28,814 nt of DNA from Sperchopsis tessellata (lineage: Eukaryota > Arthropoda > Insecta > Coleoptera > Hydrophilidae): the NCBI GenBank assembly GCA_033557685.1, contig JAWQRN010000513.1, forward strand, positions 1-28,814, read 5' to 3'. The position numbers were made by a program, and so were the translations under genes. Shown here piece by piece: positions 1-8,560 of the stretch. Positions within the stretch are counted from its first letter, which is position 1; the number at the start of each line of letters is the position of its first letter. Below the pieces are notes generated by a model. It did no database searches and was not told where the DNA came from. It saw only the letters and a program-made list of their open reading frames with translations.

Positions 1-47
1 TATATATATGTATATATATATATATTTATATATATATATATATATAG
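1..47. repeat. (TA)n microsatellite
   Basis: Near-pure TA dinucleotide run with a few interruptions (ATG, TTT) at the left edge of the window. It may continue outside the window. It lies just upstream of the piggyBac fragment. No function is implied. Confidence 0.9.
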
Positions 48-132
48 ATTAATATACTCAAAAATATGAAGACAGAGATAAGGATTGAACTGTAGGCGAA
101 GCTGTGGCCAAAGATCTTGCAAGCACTATTAA

Positions 133-312
133 AAGTCCGAAGACAGTAGAACAGTGGAAATGCCCTGTCACAATATTGTTGAATATAATAGTAACTATAT
201 GGGCGAGGTTGATCTTTCAGATCAACAAATAGGATCGTATGACATAGGCCGAAAATGTTGTAATTGTGAAAAGAAGGTATTTTACCGTTCACTTATGACA
301 GTAAGAAAATAG
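133..312 (+). pseudogene. piggyBac-like transposase, C-terminal catalytic fragment
   Basis: The frame is open from 133 to a stop at 310-312 (about 59 codons). It reads through a cluster typical of piggyBac (DDE_Tnp_1_7) transposases: a VEMPCHNIVEYN segment at 154-189, then YMGEVDLSDQ at 196-225, a Tyr/Arg-Lys step (SYDIGRK, 235-255) and EKKVFYRSLM (268-297). In the family the motif is MGGVDxxD, whose two Asp residues are catalytic; here the second Gly of MGG is Glu but both Asp residues survive. The preceding codon is a stop (130-132), there is no start, and no downstream Cys-rich domain was found, so this is a dead fragment of a protein usually near 600 residues. A minus-strand ORF over the same DNA is a shadow. 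Confidence 0.82.
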
Positions 313-1524
313 TTTCTTGATTGAAATAAATAATATTTCTCATATTTTAGTTACTTTATTTTTATACTGGTAGGATACTTATATCCCACTATTATTACCC
401 ACTTGTAAATATATTTCCCACCACCTCTAAAGCTCTACCGGTTTGTTAATTCCCCTTCAAATTTTGTTTTTGAATTCTTAACAACTCTATCTTAAGATAT
501 ACTAAAAATTTAAACAAGTGTAGAGAAATCATTAATCGTATTAAATTGTAGACTACTAATACGTATATATTTTCAAAATGTCTATTGGATTTAGAATAGA
601 ACCCATTTCAAAAGTTAGTTTTATTAAAATACTTTTTATCCCTCTAATCAACAGCAGCAAGTAGATATTTATATTGCAAATTTAAAGCATCAGATAATCT
701 TAAGTCTGGTATGATACTCTTATGGACGACGAATTTTAAAGCTTAAAATCAACTATTATATAGATAATAATATTTTGATTCCCAATGCAATTTAAATATT
801 CCAGATATACTTAAGACTAGTAAGTCATGTCTTACAAATTAAAAAGAAACTCAAACAACCTTTACATCAAATAATAATGTGTCCAGAGTTGTAGCAAATT
901 GAGATAATAAAACAAAAGTGAAAAACATACTTTGGAAAATTAAACTGAAAGGTGTCGTCAGTTTAAAAAATCAACCTATATGTAAAGAAAGAAGCTCTAC
1001 GAAATGGTGGCTTTTATAAAAATAGCATAGAAGCAGGTTTCCTATTCATTTAAAATAATAATGGTTATTGTATATAGTAACAACTTAACGGTCAAGTAAA
1101 TATGAAAAATGATACCAGTTGAGTATATGTACCAATAAAAATTTGACTTAGTAATAAAAAAAAAAATTGCCTAGAAAAGTGATGGGAAGTCACCTGTTGC
1201 TTGTCCATTAACCTGCTTGTAGATTCTGTAATTGATATCTAATTTTGGTCCACATAGTATCATATCAAACTAGGAACTACCAGAGTCGTAGAAATCGGAA
1301 AATCCAGATCTAGATAAGTTCTACTGAAATACTGGTACTTAAATTGACATCACCGAAAACCAAAAATAAACAATATTTAGTTGTGTACCTAGACTTTTTT
1401 CGTCACTAGTGTAGTTATGGTTTTCCGGGAGATGGCCACTTGTTAATTTATCTTTTTGACAACAGTTTTCCTACCGTTTTAGGGTACATTGTTAAAAATT
1501 GCAGCTGTCAATAGTGAAATGTAT
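313..1524. other. AT-rich non-coding stretch, nothing recognised
   Basis: Stops are dense in all frames. I saw no protein motif, tRNA-like box or clear repeat. Presumably decayed intergenic DNA. Confidence 0.6.
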
Positions 1525-2115
1525 TATTTAAATAGAAACCACTGATTCGCCACGTTTTATATCCGTGAAACTTTCTCTTATTATCTGAGATACAGATAGG
1601 CAGGCACTCCTACTGGCTGAGATATGATAAAAGATTTCGCCGGAGCTAAGCGGGACTCTTTCGGCTGGTCTGCTATTTATTGAGATATGGCAGAGAAAGT
1701 CGGCGAAGAACCAATGGGGTTTCTTCCGCCATGCAGTAGCTTGCCTAGTGTATATTCGCAGGGAGTTGCCCTTTTGCATCTTTTCATGATTTAACTTTTC
1801 GGGATGTTTATACATTTCTATAGACTGTCTTTTTATTTTGGGAAAATAATTAGACGACTGGGTAAGGATTTGTATTTTTTTACGAGAATTTCGAGACCTA
1901 TTTCCAATTGAAGTTTTTATAATGAGTATATTGCAAACTGTTTACTACAGGGCTGCTTTTTCTGCTTTCTTTAGCGAGTAGAGTAAAGAAATGTGTACCT
2001 TTTGGACATATGGATAATCTATCTTTTTCTCTGAGTCTAAAATATTCTGTAGATAAAATAATTGACCACTGATATTTTTTGTAAGGCGAGATGTAAATAT
2101 GTGGCATGAAGGTAC
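1525..2115 (-). repeat. Unnamed dispersed repeat, copy A (minus-strand 95-codon ORF)
   Basis: This segment shares blocks in the same order with 10300-10822. The matching pieces are TTTTCGGGATGTTTATACATTTC at about 1796-1818 against about 10436-10459, a GxAAxTAATTAGA block near 1845 and 10490, GCAAACTGTTT near 1934 and 10567, and a GATATTTTTT block near 2072 and 10783. On the minus strand, 1528-1815 is an uninterrupted frame beginning MYKHPEKLN and ending SVVSI before a stop; copy B preserves MYEHPEKLN at the same place. I do not recognise the protein. The ORF part is clearly GC-richer than its flanks. It is probably part of a transposon, because it is repeated, but the class is unknown. The ORF contains an internal duplication (FADFLCHISIN / SGEIFYHISAS). 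Confidence 0.55.
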
Positions 2116-2206
2116 CTACAAGTGTATGTGAGCTTACAATACACTAAGGGTTATAGTGTGCTATTAGCAGGCTCGAACTTCCTAGAAGATAATTGCACTA
2201 GAGACT

Positions 2207-2590
2207 TCATCGTAAATTGAATATCGGTATGGTGGCTATGATTGTGTCGGTAGAGGTCATTAAAAGTATTCCTATTTCATTAAGCTTGTATGCATTCACC
2301 TGAATCATATGGTAGTATTTCCGACACTTCTGCTTAATATCCAATTTAAGCTGAGAAAGATAGCTACATTCTGAACAGAAGTACGCAAGGAAACTTTGCA
2401 TCTGTACAGTCTGTGAGGTTTTCCAACATGTGGTCACCTCAGGTGAGTTCATTTTCAAAGCTTCACTTACCGGTTGGTAAATTTTTGCAACCTTTGAACC
2501 GGAGTATGCTAACCCAAGCAACACAGATTTATAATCGATATCAAAATCATAATATGCCCATCTTCCATAGTTACTCATATTGAGTGGCAC
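2207..2590 (-). CDS. Orphan 127-codon ORF, unknown
   Basis: This is the longest simple open frame in the window, beginning MPLNMSNYGRWAYYDF and ending PIFNLR. I recognise no domain. It has a scattering of Cys residues but no convincing zinc-finger spacing, no signal peptide and no obvious membrane helix. At about two-thirds A+T, one ORF of this length in 28.8 kb over six frames is not far from chance expectation, so it may not be a gene. It lies about 90 bp beyond repeat copy A and could belong to the same element. No matching copy was found near 10.3 kb. Confidence 0.15.
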   Translation of the reverse strand: MPLNMSNYGRWAYYDFDIDYKSVLLGLAYSGSKVAKIYQPVSEALKMNSPEVTTCWKTSQTVQMQSFLAYFCSECSYLSQLKLDIKQKCRKYYHMIQVNAYKLNEIGILLMTSTDTIIATIPIFNLR

Positions 2591-3654
2591 AGAGGGAATA
2601 CTCTACCTGTATATATTTTTATAACTGAAACCAGTAGTATACTCTTTATTCTTTCTGGTGGTAGCCAACATTTTGGAAAATATTTGTTATTGCCACACAT
2701 TTTTACAAACAATCATATCACGCTAAAAATATTTTATTCAAATATGTCTTTTTTATGCTGAAACAATTTGAAAACCAAATCACGACAACTTTTTTTAATA
2801 CTTATTATTACGGCATTTAAATATAAAAAATTTCATATCCATTTCTCAATAAAAAATGTTTCTTTAATGTTTTTTCACACATTTTATTACCGGATACAAG
2901 AAATGTATATTTATTAATATTGGCATTAGTTATGTTTCATTTTATAAATTCTAGGTAACCATTTAAATAAAATATAGCCAACTAACATTCATGAATAAAT
3001 ATAGAAAATATGAGCAGACGAACTCACTTATTGATGTATTTTTATAAGGATGGTGTGGACTCCTTTGAAAAATTGTCTTCTAAATTCAAGTAAGGAGCGT
3101 AGTGGAAACTTTTTGGAGAATGAATACGCTTCGAAAGTTTTTCAGCCGTTGATAATAATGTTATATACACAGATTAAAAGCTTTTGAATAGAACACACTC
3201 AAAGACACATTTTAAGTAATGATATATTGTGACAAGTTTCCGAGAACGAGGAAAACTTTGCGGTGCAACGTCTAAGAACGAAAATATCCCGACACATTTT
3301 TGCTAAAACTTTGGAAGGGAGATATAGGGAGAGGATCATACTACTCTAGTGTTCTTGGCCGATTCTTGATCATAATTTAACCCAGAATTTCGTTCCTTCG
3401 ATTGTATGTATTCTAGAATTCCACATGTTAATTTCAGACTAATCTGAAATTAAAATGTCCATTTCCTAGACAACTAAAATTACAAGTTTTACAGTATTCA
3501 GTTTAAGTTTATGTTAATAAAGAGGCTCAAGCACTAGTTCTTGTATGCAGACAAACTGCTTGCGCAATTAATTTATGTACTATCATCTGTAAGTATTATC
3601 AGTTTCACATGTTTATTTTCCAAAAAAGCAAACTTAAAGAACAACTTTAGCTTT
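2591..3654. other. AT-rich non-coding stretch with one strong hairpin
   Basis: No coding signal. The only structure noted is the inverted repeat at 3423-3458, listed separately. Confidence 0.55.
3423..3458. repeat. Short inverted repeat (hairpin)
   Basis: A 16-nt arm (3423-3438, containing TTAATTTCAGA) pairs with 3443-3458 around a 4-nt CTAA loop. Fifteen of 16 positions match, and the inner 11 bp are perfect. It could be a remnant of a MITE or a replication-slippage palindrome. No flanking target duplication was seen. Confidence 0.7.
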
Positions 3655-3830
3655 TAGATGTAATAGACTTCGACGCTATTTTCTATATGAATGTTGTTTC
3701 CGGGTGGAAACAGAGTAGAGGCACTTATAAGTGCTGACTAATGAATTCAATACACTGATCCAACCTCAGCCGGATCATACTTATATAGGCAATAACTTCA
3801 TGAAACTGTTTATATAAACTATCACTCAGG
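3655..3830 (+). repeat. Foldback-family repeat, copy 1 (internally deleted)
   Basis: It contains the family landmark TATGAATGTTGTTTCCGGG at about 3687-3705, followed by GTAGAGGC and an AAGTGCTGA word. It then jumps directly to the family's distal block (TCAATACACTGATCCAACC, CCGGATCATACTTATATAG; 3748-3788). The middle block present at 24.5 kb (TGTTGCAAGG...AAGGCGAGTGAT) is missing. The upstream 30 bp (TAGCTTTT, ATGTAATA, ACTTC.ACG) also match the upstream flank of copy 2. Type of element unknown; no coding capacity. Confidence 0.65.
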
Positions 3831-4133
3831 CTACTTTCTGAAAGTTGAGAATTTTGAGGTCTTCCACTTTCGACTTCCTGAAGTGGGAAGTTTTCATAAT
3901 AAGTGCAGAAAGTGTCATATGAAATAACGACATTAGGTCATTATATATTTCCATTTTAACAGAAATTTGATCATGATATAAGGCCTTTGAAGTATCTGCA
4001 ATAAAGAAACGAGATATTTTACCAGTTACCATTTAGAACCCTAATTTCTTGGTCATAATTCTCAGTGAATGTAGTAATAAAACGGCCAAATTTAAAAAAA
4101 TTAAACCATCAAAACTTTTACCAACTTAGGAAC

Positions 4134-4320
4134 TTATGATTTTGATCCTCCTTTCAAACAATCGTGTTTCATTCTGCATGACTTCCAATCAAATATTTTT
4201 TCATGCGTTTTGTCATGAACCTCAAACGGTTTGTCACCTATTTTTCTCACACATCGAACTATCATTTTCCAGTTTTGAGGCAAATTAGCTTTTCCATTTA
4301 AATGTAATATACTTCCACGG
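4134..4320 (-). pseudogene. Open minus-strand frame of unknown origin beside the foldback
   Basis: The minus-strand frame running out of the hairpin stays open for about 60 codons of unique sequence. It reads LPQNWKMIVRCVRKIGDK, then PFEVHDKTHEKIFDWKSC, before a stop at 4134-4136. The segment has the Trp/Cys-rich, charged look of a real protein, but I cannot assign a family. Part of the frame's length comes from the palindrome, which is open on both strands. It may be an exon-like or transposon remnant, or chance. Confidence 0.2.
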
Positions 4321-4328
4321 TTTTTATC

Positions 4329-4518
4329 TGTATGAATGTTGTTTTCGGGTGGAAACCGTGTAGAGGCTCTAATAAGTGCCGACGTTTCGTCCACTGTTGC
4401 AAGGAACATTTTTAAGGCGAGTGATGTTACTTCAATGAATGAATTTACTGTAGTGGACAAAACGTCGGCACTTATTAGAGCCTCTACATGGCTTCCACCC
4501 GGAAGCAACATTCATATA
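4329..4518. repeat. Foldback element with 67-bp arms (foldback family, copy 2)
   Basis: The left arm 4329-4395 and right arm 4452-4518 are reverse complements at about 61 of 67 positions, around a 56-bp spacer (4396-4451). The arm reads from TATGAATGTTG through GGGTGGAAA, TAGAGGCTCTAATAAGTGCC and GACGTTT.GTCCACT. The spacer carries GCAAGGAACATTTTTAAGGC and a GAGTGATGTTACTTCAATGAATG stretch. Because both strands are open across the palindrome, overlapping ORFs appear on each strand and should not be called genes. The arms also occur singly at 3.7 kb and in divergent form at 24.4 kb, so this copy is the inverted form of a dispersed family. Confidence 0.9.
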
Positions 4519-4535
4519 GCTGTTCCAATCTTTTT

Positions 4536-5520
4536 AGTTCTATAGAAATGGCAGAGTGCATAGAGTCGCGTTCCATTTCACTATGCCCTACTACTAGAAT
4601 CTATATTTTCCAAGTGTGGAATTTCCTGTACAACAGTTTAGCATACGGCTGCCTCATCCTTATTTTAGTTTTACCCTCCATATCTCCATATGTACCACAG
4701 AATTCGCTAACGATTTAAAGTAGATGTAAAGGCAATTTGTTATTTCACAACTGTTCCATTTTCCTTCAACTTCAGTCCACAAAAGATAATATTATAAATG
4801 GTAAATTTAAATGTCTTAAGACGCTGTTTATGAAACAAATCATTGTTTGTAGGGCCAGTTTGTATAATAAGCACTTGCGTTACATCAAAATTGTTAATAA
4901 CTATATTTTTATTAGTGTTATCTGCTACCTGTCTGTTTGATCTCAAGCTTGATTCTCATCATTTTCAAGGCTATTGTAAGCCATGCATGTGAGGCACTGA
5001 TCATTTTTTGTGTGGTGAAAACCAAAGTTATATTCTTCACAAAACACCTTTCTATATATAGTGGAAGTAGCAAATCGGTTGATTTTTTCAGCGCTTTCTA
5101 TTTTGTGCAAAGAGTACATTACGTTTATATTCAGATCATAATGTAAATACTTTCTTTAAGTTTTTGCACAGTAGTAATTCGAATAGACCACAGGCAATTT
5201 CGCAATATGTTCTCTTAGGCAATGCAAAATCTCAGGTGATTATATTTTCTGGCGCCCTGTCCTGCATTGCAACATCAACAACTCCTTTAAGAAATCCTAA
5301 CGTATTGATCAATATGGACACACTTAAATCTTCTGGTTACTCCGTAGCAAAAAAAGTCAACTGTACTATTACGCCTTGAGTTCTCACTGGTGTGCCATAT
5401 TTTGACTTTTCTTTCTACGAGTCTGTTTATAGGAATCCAGTTCATAAATCTCCGGAAAATTATAAACCTTTTTTCGTAATAAATCTTTTCATTACATTTG
5501 CGTGTTCAACTTACCGGGCA
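4536..5520. other. AT-rich stretch, nothing recognised
   Basis: Several 67-76 codon frames exist on both strands, but none shows a family motif and they overlap one another. I take them as chance ORFs. Confidence 0.55.
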
Positions 5521-5528
5521 CGAAGCTT

Positions 5529-5788
5529 TCATTTAACCCTAGACGACATATAACTTGACACCTCACAATGCTGCCTTTTTATGTTCGTCACATTATTTTT
5601 CCAACCTGTCTGTGTTCTTTTTTGTGGTTTATCTGTCTATACAGATAGTTCATCTATATATTGCAGTTCTTAGTTCTTCTAGAATAACTTGAGTTAATAG
5701 GAGCATTATCATTATCAGAAGATTCATTTGAAAAAGTGGGATTTTACTGAGAATTGCCAGCGGAATAAGGATCAACATCCAACTCCAT
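5529..5788 (-). pseudogene. Remnant of a basic-domain protein of an uncharacterised arthropod family
   Basis: On the minus strand a possible start ATG lies at 5788-5786 (MELDVDPYSAGNSQ, then a stop). An acidic SNESSDNDNAP stretch follows. In the frame 5636-5529 there is a basic block, KPQKRTQTGWKNNVTNIKRQ, then YMSSRV before a stop at 5531-5529. An acidic leader followed by K-R-x-R...WKxN...KxxRQ-(G)-x-Y-x-S is the pattern I remember from the N-terminus of multi-copy uncharacterised arthropod proteins. The call rests on that memory alone. The following Cys-rich segment expected in that family was not found. The TTAACCCTAGA word at 5533-5543 lies within this coding remnant and is not taken as a piggyBac end. 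Confidence 0.35.
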
Positions 5789-5830
5789 ATTATCATGCAC
5801 TTTGTATGAAGTACTCTGGTCTTGAAAATT

Positions 5831-6814
5831 AAACGTTGTTTTTATAAAAGTAATAATACTAAAACCATCCATATACCAAATAATAAGATTAGGCATTGCA
5901 ACCTAATTTTCAACACTAGATTGTATTATGTTTGTATTTATAAAGAAAGTAACTTACTGTCATAAAGTTTTGCTTATCTGAGTGCTATTTCTAATTTTTC
6001 CTTTCCTCTTGTGGTCATTTTTACATTTATTATTCCAAAACAACACAAAAACAACAACTTCGATTCGAGCCAAACTTTACTGCATAACAAAATGAGGAAG
6101 TAGTAAGTCACGTTACCTACTTGCAATAGATATATAAATTTATCTACTAATAGAATAGCAATTTTGTAGCATTCGGAACTTATCTATTTGTGTTACTCGA
6201 TTTTTGTTCTTTAGGCATTATACCGTTAAAAAAGCTGGACAGGAGTATACAGATAACTTACCCAGTTGTAGTATTAAAGGTACACTATTACATTGTTAAC
6301 AGTAGATGCAAAAATATTTTCTTCTGAACATTTATAATTGTAACTGCAGCAGAGAACCAAAATTGTATTGAGGTTATTAAGTTTTTGTGCCGTTTGTCCG
6401 TAATTACATCTTTATTATGAATAGATACAAAATGAACTTTCCACATCATACAATGTAATAGGAATGAATTTCATAGAAGCTAAATTGCGGGTTTCAAGTT
6501 CATATAGTTGATGTCTTCAATTTATTTCCTTAAAACTCCACAAATTCTTTTAATTTTGTCATACCCTAGGTTTTGGAACAATATACTATCAAGCTTTTAC
6601 CCCCAGTCGGGGGGCATTTCGGGCACAATACTCCTTGAAGTGGAACGTGTAATCATGATATATGTACGAGGGAAACTTTTTATGTTATCTACCTAGTTAT
6701 GGAAACAAAATACTATTGTTATAATTTTGTAATATTATGTCTCTGTGACATTTTTGATTGGAACTTAAAAATTCGTAACATTTGTCATTTATATGTATAG
6801 TTAAAGGTTGAAAA
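5831..6814. other. AT-rich stretch, nothing recognised
   Basis: No motif, tRNA-like box or obvious repeat was seen. The 6508-6696 open frame carries no family signal. Confidence 0.5.
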
Positions 6815-6984
6815 ATGAGCATCATGGAATTTATATGGATAGAAGGCAATAACCCAAATAATATCTATTAAAGATTGGTGGCTGTGTATGAGGAAAATAG
6901 CCCGTCCTATTTTCAAGTTAAATTTTTGTGTAAGAAATTCAAATGAGACAGGAAATCCCATCACGATGACCCAAAGTGCTGAAC

Positions 6985-6995
6985 ACCTCTGGAAG
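6985..6995 (+). repeat. Target-site duplication, left copy (SINE)
   Basis: ACCTCTGGAAG, identical to 7274-7284 on the other side of the SINE. It belongs to the mariner sequence that was duplicated at insertion. Confidence 0.85.
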
Positions 6996-7273
6996 TGGTC
7001 ACCTCGTTAGCTCAGTAGCTAAGTACTAGACTACTAAGCGTAAGATCTCGAATTCGAGACCCAGTGGCGGCTAGCTTATTGATTTAGAAAAAGTCTTTGA
7101 GGTGCTCATTCTCTATGAGGGATGTAAGTATATGGGTCCCATTTATTGTAGGTAAATGAATACCACGTGTATGTAAAGGAATCCGATTCCAGTCGGTTAT
7201 TGGTCATAACAGTGGAAATAGGCAAAACAAAAATAACCAAAATAAACAAATAATCATAATATTAATAATTATA
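6996..7273 (+). mobile_element. tRNA-derived SINE
   Basis: A 278-bp insertion bounded by an exact 11-bp duplication. Its head holds a RNA polymerase III type 2 promoter: box A TAGCTCAGTAG at 7008-7018 and box B GAATTCGAGACC at 7050-7061, 42 nt apart, as in tRNA genes. A D-arm (TTAG/CTAA) can be drawn, but the anticodon and acceptor stems are poor, so it is not a working tRNA. The body (about 7070-7215) is unrelated to tRNA. The tail is A-rich (AAAACAAAAATAACC, then AAATAAACAAATAATCATAATATTAATAATTATA), as expected for LINE-mediated priming. I do not know which LINE family mobilised it. No second copy was found in this window. Confidence 0.8.
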
Positions 7274-7284
7274 ACCTCTGGAAG
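7274..7284 (+). repeat. Target-site duplication, right copy (SINE)
   Basis: ACCTCTGGAAG, identical to 6985-6995. The mariner coding sequence resumes immediately afterwards. Confidence 0.85.
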
Positions 7285-8020
7285 CAAGACCATAGAAGAC
7301 CATCACGAAAGTTGAAGATTTGATGTTGATTGATCGCCGAGTATCAGTTATTGTAAAAGAAATAGGAATATCAGAAACAACTGTTTTAGGATCCTATAAG
7401 AAGATTTGTGTTTGAGCAAGGTGTCGGCACGGTGGATACCAAACCTGCTCACCTCCGAACCAAACTTGCGTAGGCGAGAAATTTGCGAGGAGAATTTAAC
7501 GACATTTGCCTTAGATAAGGACGTTTTCTTTCAAATTGTAATAACGGATACGACCTGGGCACACCACAAACAAGAGTCCATGCAAATAATCTATAGGTGC
7601 TCACCAACACCCAAAAAGATGATGACGTTGTTCTCAGCCAGAAAATTGATGGCAACTATTTTCTAGAACGCGAAGGTGTAGTATATGCCAAAAGGTTCTA
7701 CAATAACGTGGAATATCTACAAGGAACAAATAATTATTTGAAAGCTGCTATATACAGGGAAAGACCACACAATACTCACAAAACTGTGCTTCTGAACGAC
7801 AACTACAGGTTATATAAGGCACAAATCATTTAAACTGCAAGCAATTAATGCGGTTTGAGGAATTACTACATCCGCTTTACAGTCCCGACCTCACCCCCTG
7901 TGGCAATTATCTCTTTCCAAAAAACAAAAAATGCTTGAGGACATGGAAAACTAGGTGAAGTTATTAGAAAATCTTTGGAATAAGTTCGTAAGCATTAATT
8001 GTACCTATGTTGAAAAATAA

Positions 8021-8560
8021 ATTTTTGTTTGTTCTCTGACTCATTTCTTCGTAACTAAGAAGATAAAATAAACAATAACTACATTATTGTGAGTATCTCT
8101 TTTTATATAGGACTAATAGTTTAAGCCAGAAATGTGGAGATGTACCAACTACAATTAAATCTGCAAATAAAACCTGTAAATAAGTATCCGGACTCTAATC
8201 ATCACTAGGTTAGTGCTAATAGGAAATTGTGGTTCGACAAACTTCTCCGGAATTTAATTAAGCTAACAGTTTGGAAAAATTTATTTCTATATTTTATTAC
8301 CTCTATTAAGAGCATGATAATGTGACGACATAGATCTATATTAACTTCATCCTGGGTCGATGAAAGTTTAAGATGCGTGTATATTTAACTTTTTATTTAT
8401 TGCAAATTCTATATTTACTTTCAATTTTGTATTGTTTACTTACAATAAAATATGATTTTCCGTGGTCGTATTTTCATCCCCTCTAAGTGAGTTGTTTTTG
8501 CAATGCCTGTATTGCGACTGGTTATTTAAAATTATTAAAATTCATGGAGTAAATTAATGA
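8021..8560. other. AT-rich stretch between mariner and LINE
   Basis: The first part is presumably the mariner 3' UTR (the TTTTTGTTTGTTCTC just after the stop resembles mariner 3' flanks). No terminal inverted repeat or TA-bounded end could be fixed. Confidence 0.4.

Larger units (their letters stand above)
6815..8020 (+). mobile_element. Irritans-like mariner transposase, broken and split by a SINE
   Basis: The transposase would bind the element's inverted repeats and cut and paste it at TA sites. Part one (6815-6995) reads from a possible ATG through MSIMEFIWIEGNNPNNIY, then VYEENSPSY, then KKFK-stop-DRKSHHDDPK: the first HTH and the linker typical of irritans mariners. After the SINE (6996-7273), part two gives the second HTH (VEDLMLIDRRVSV, KEIGISETTV; 7311-7370). 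A frame change leads to SKVSARWIPNLLTSE (7415-7459) and the catalytic DTTW (Asp at 7547-7549) followed by SPTPKK and KLMATIF. A second shift leads to VLLNDN (Asp at 7798-7800), and a third to LLHPLYSPDLTP (Asp at 7886-7888). The C-terminus WNKFVSINCTYVEK ends at the stop 8018-8020, matching the family's usual YVEK end. All three acidic residues persist, but the second-to-third Asp distance is about 88 nt instead of the 105 nt expected for DD34D. With at least three frameshifts and several stops it is dead. Terminal inverted repeats were not located. Confidence 0.9.

Noticed and set aside
26..292. 88-codon minus-strand ORF
   Set aside because: It is the shadow of the piggyBac fragment on the plus strand and of the TA microsatellite.
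4336..4545. 69-codon plus-strand ORF and the overlapping minus-strand ORF across the palindrome
   Set aside because: Both give nearly the same peptide because the DNA is palindromic; this is a consequence of the foldback, not evidence of a gene.
5533..5543. TTAACCCTAGA as a piggyBac terminal inverted repeat
   Set aside because: It matches the known end motif but lies inside a better-supported minus-strand coding remnant, and no inverted partner was found in the window.
6996..7068. A functional tRNA gene at the SINE head
   Set aside because: Box A and box B are good, but the acceptor and anticodon stems do not pair properly and the sequence continues into a SINE body with tail and target duplication.
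7449..7655. 68-codon minus-strand ORF
   Set aside because: Antisense shadow of the mariner transposase.
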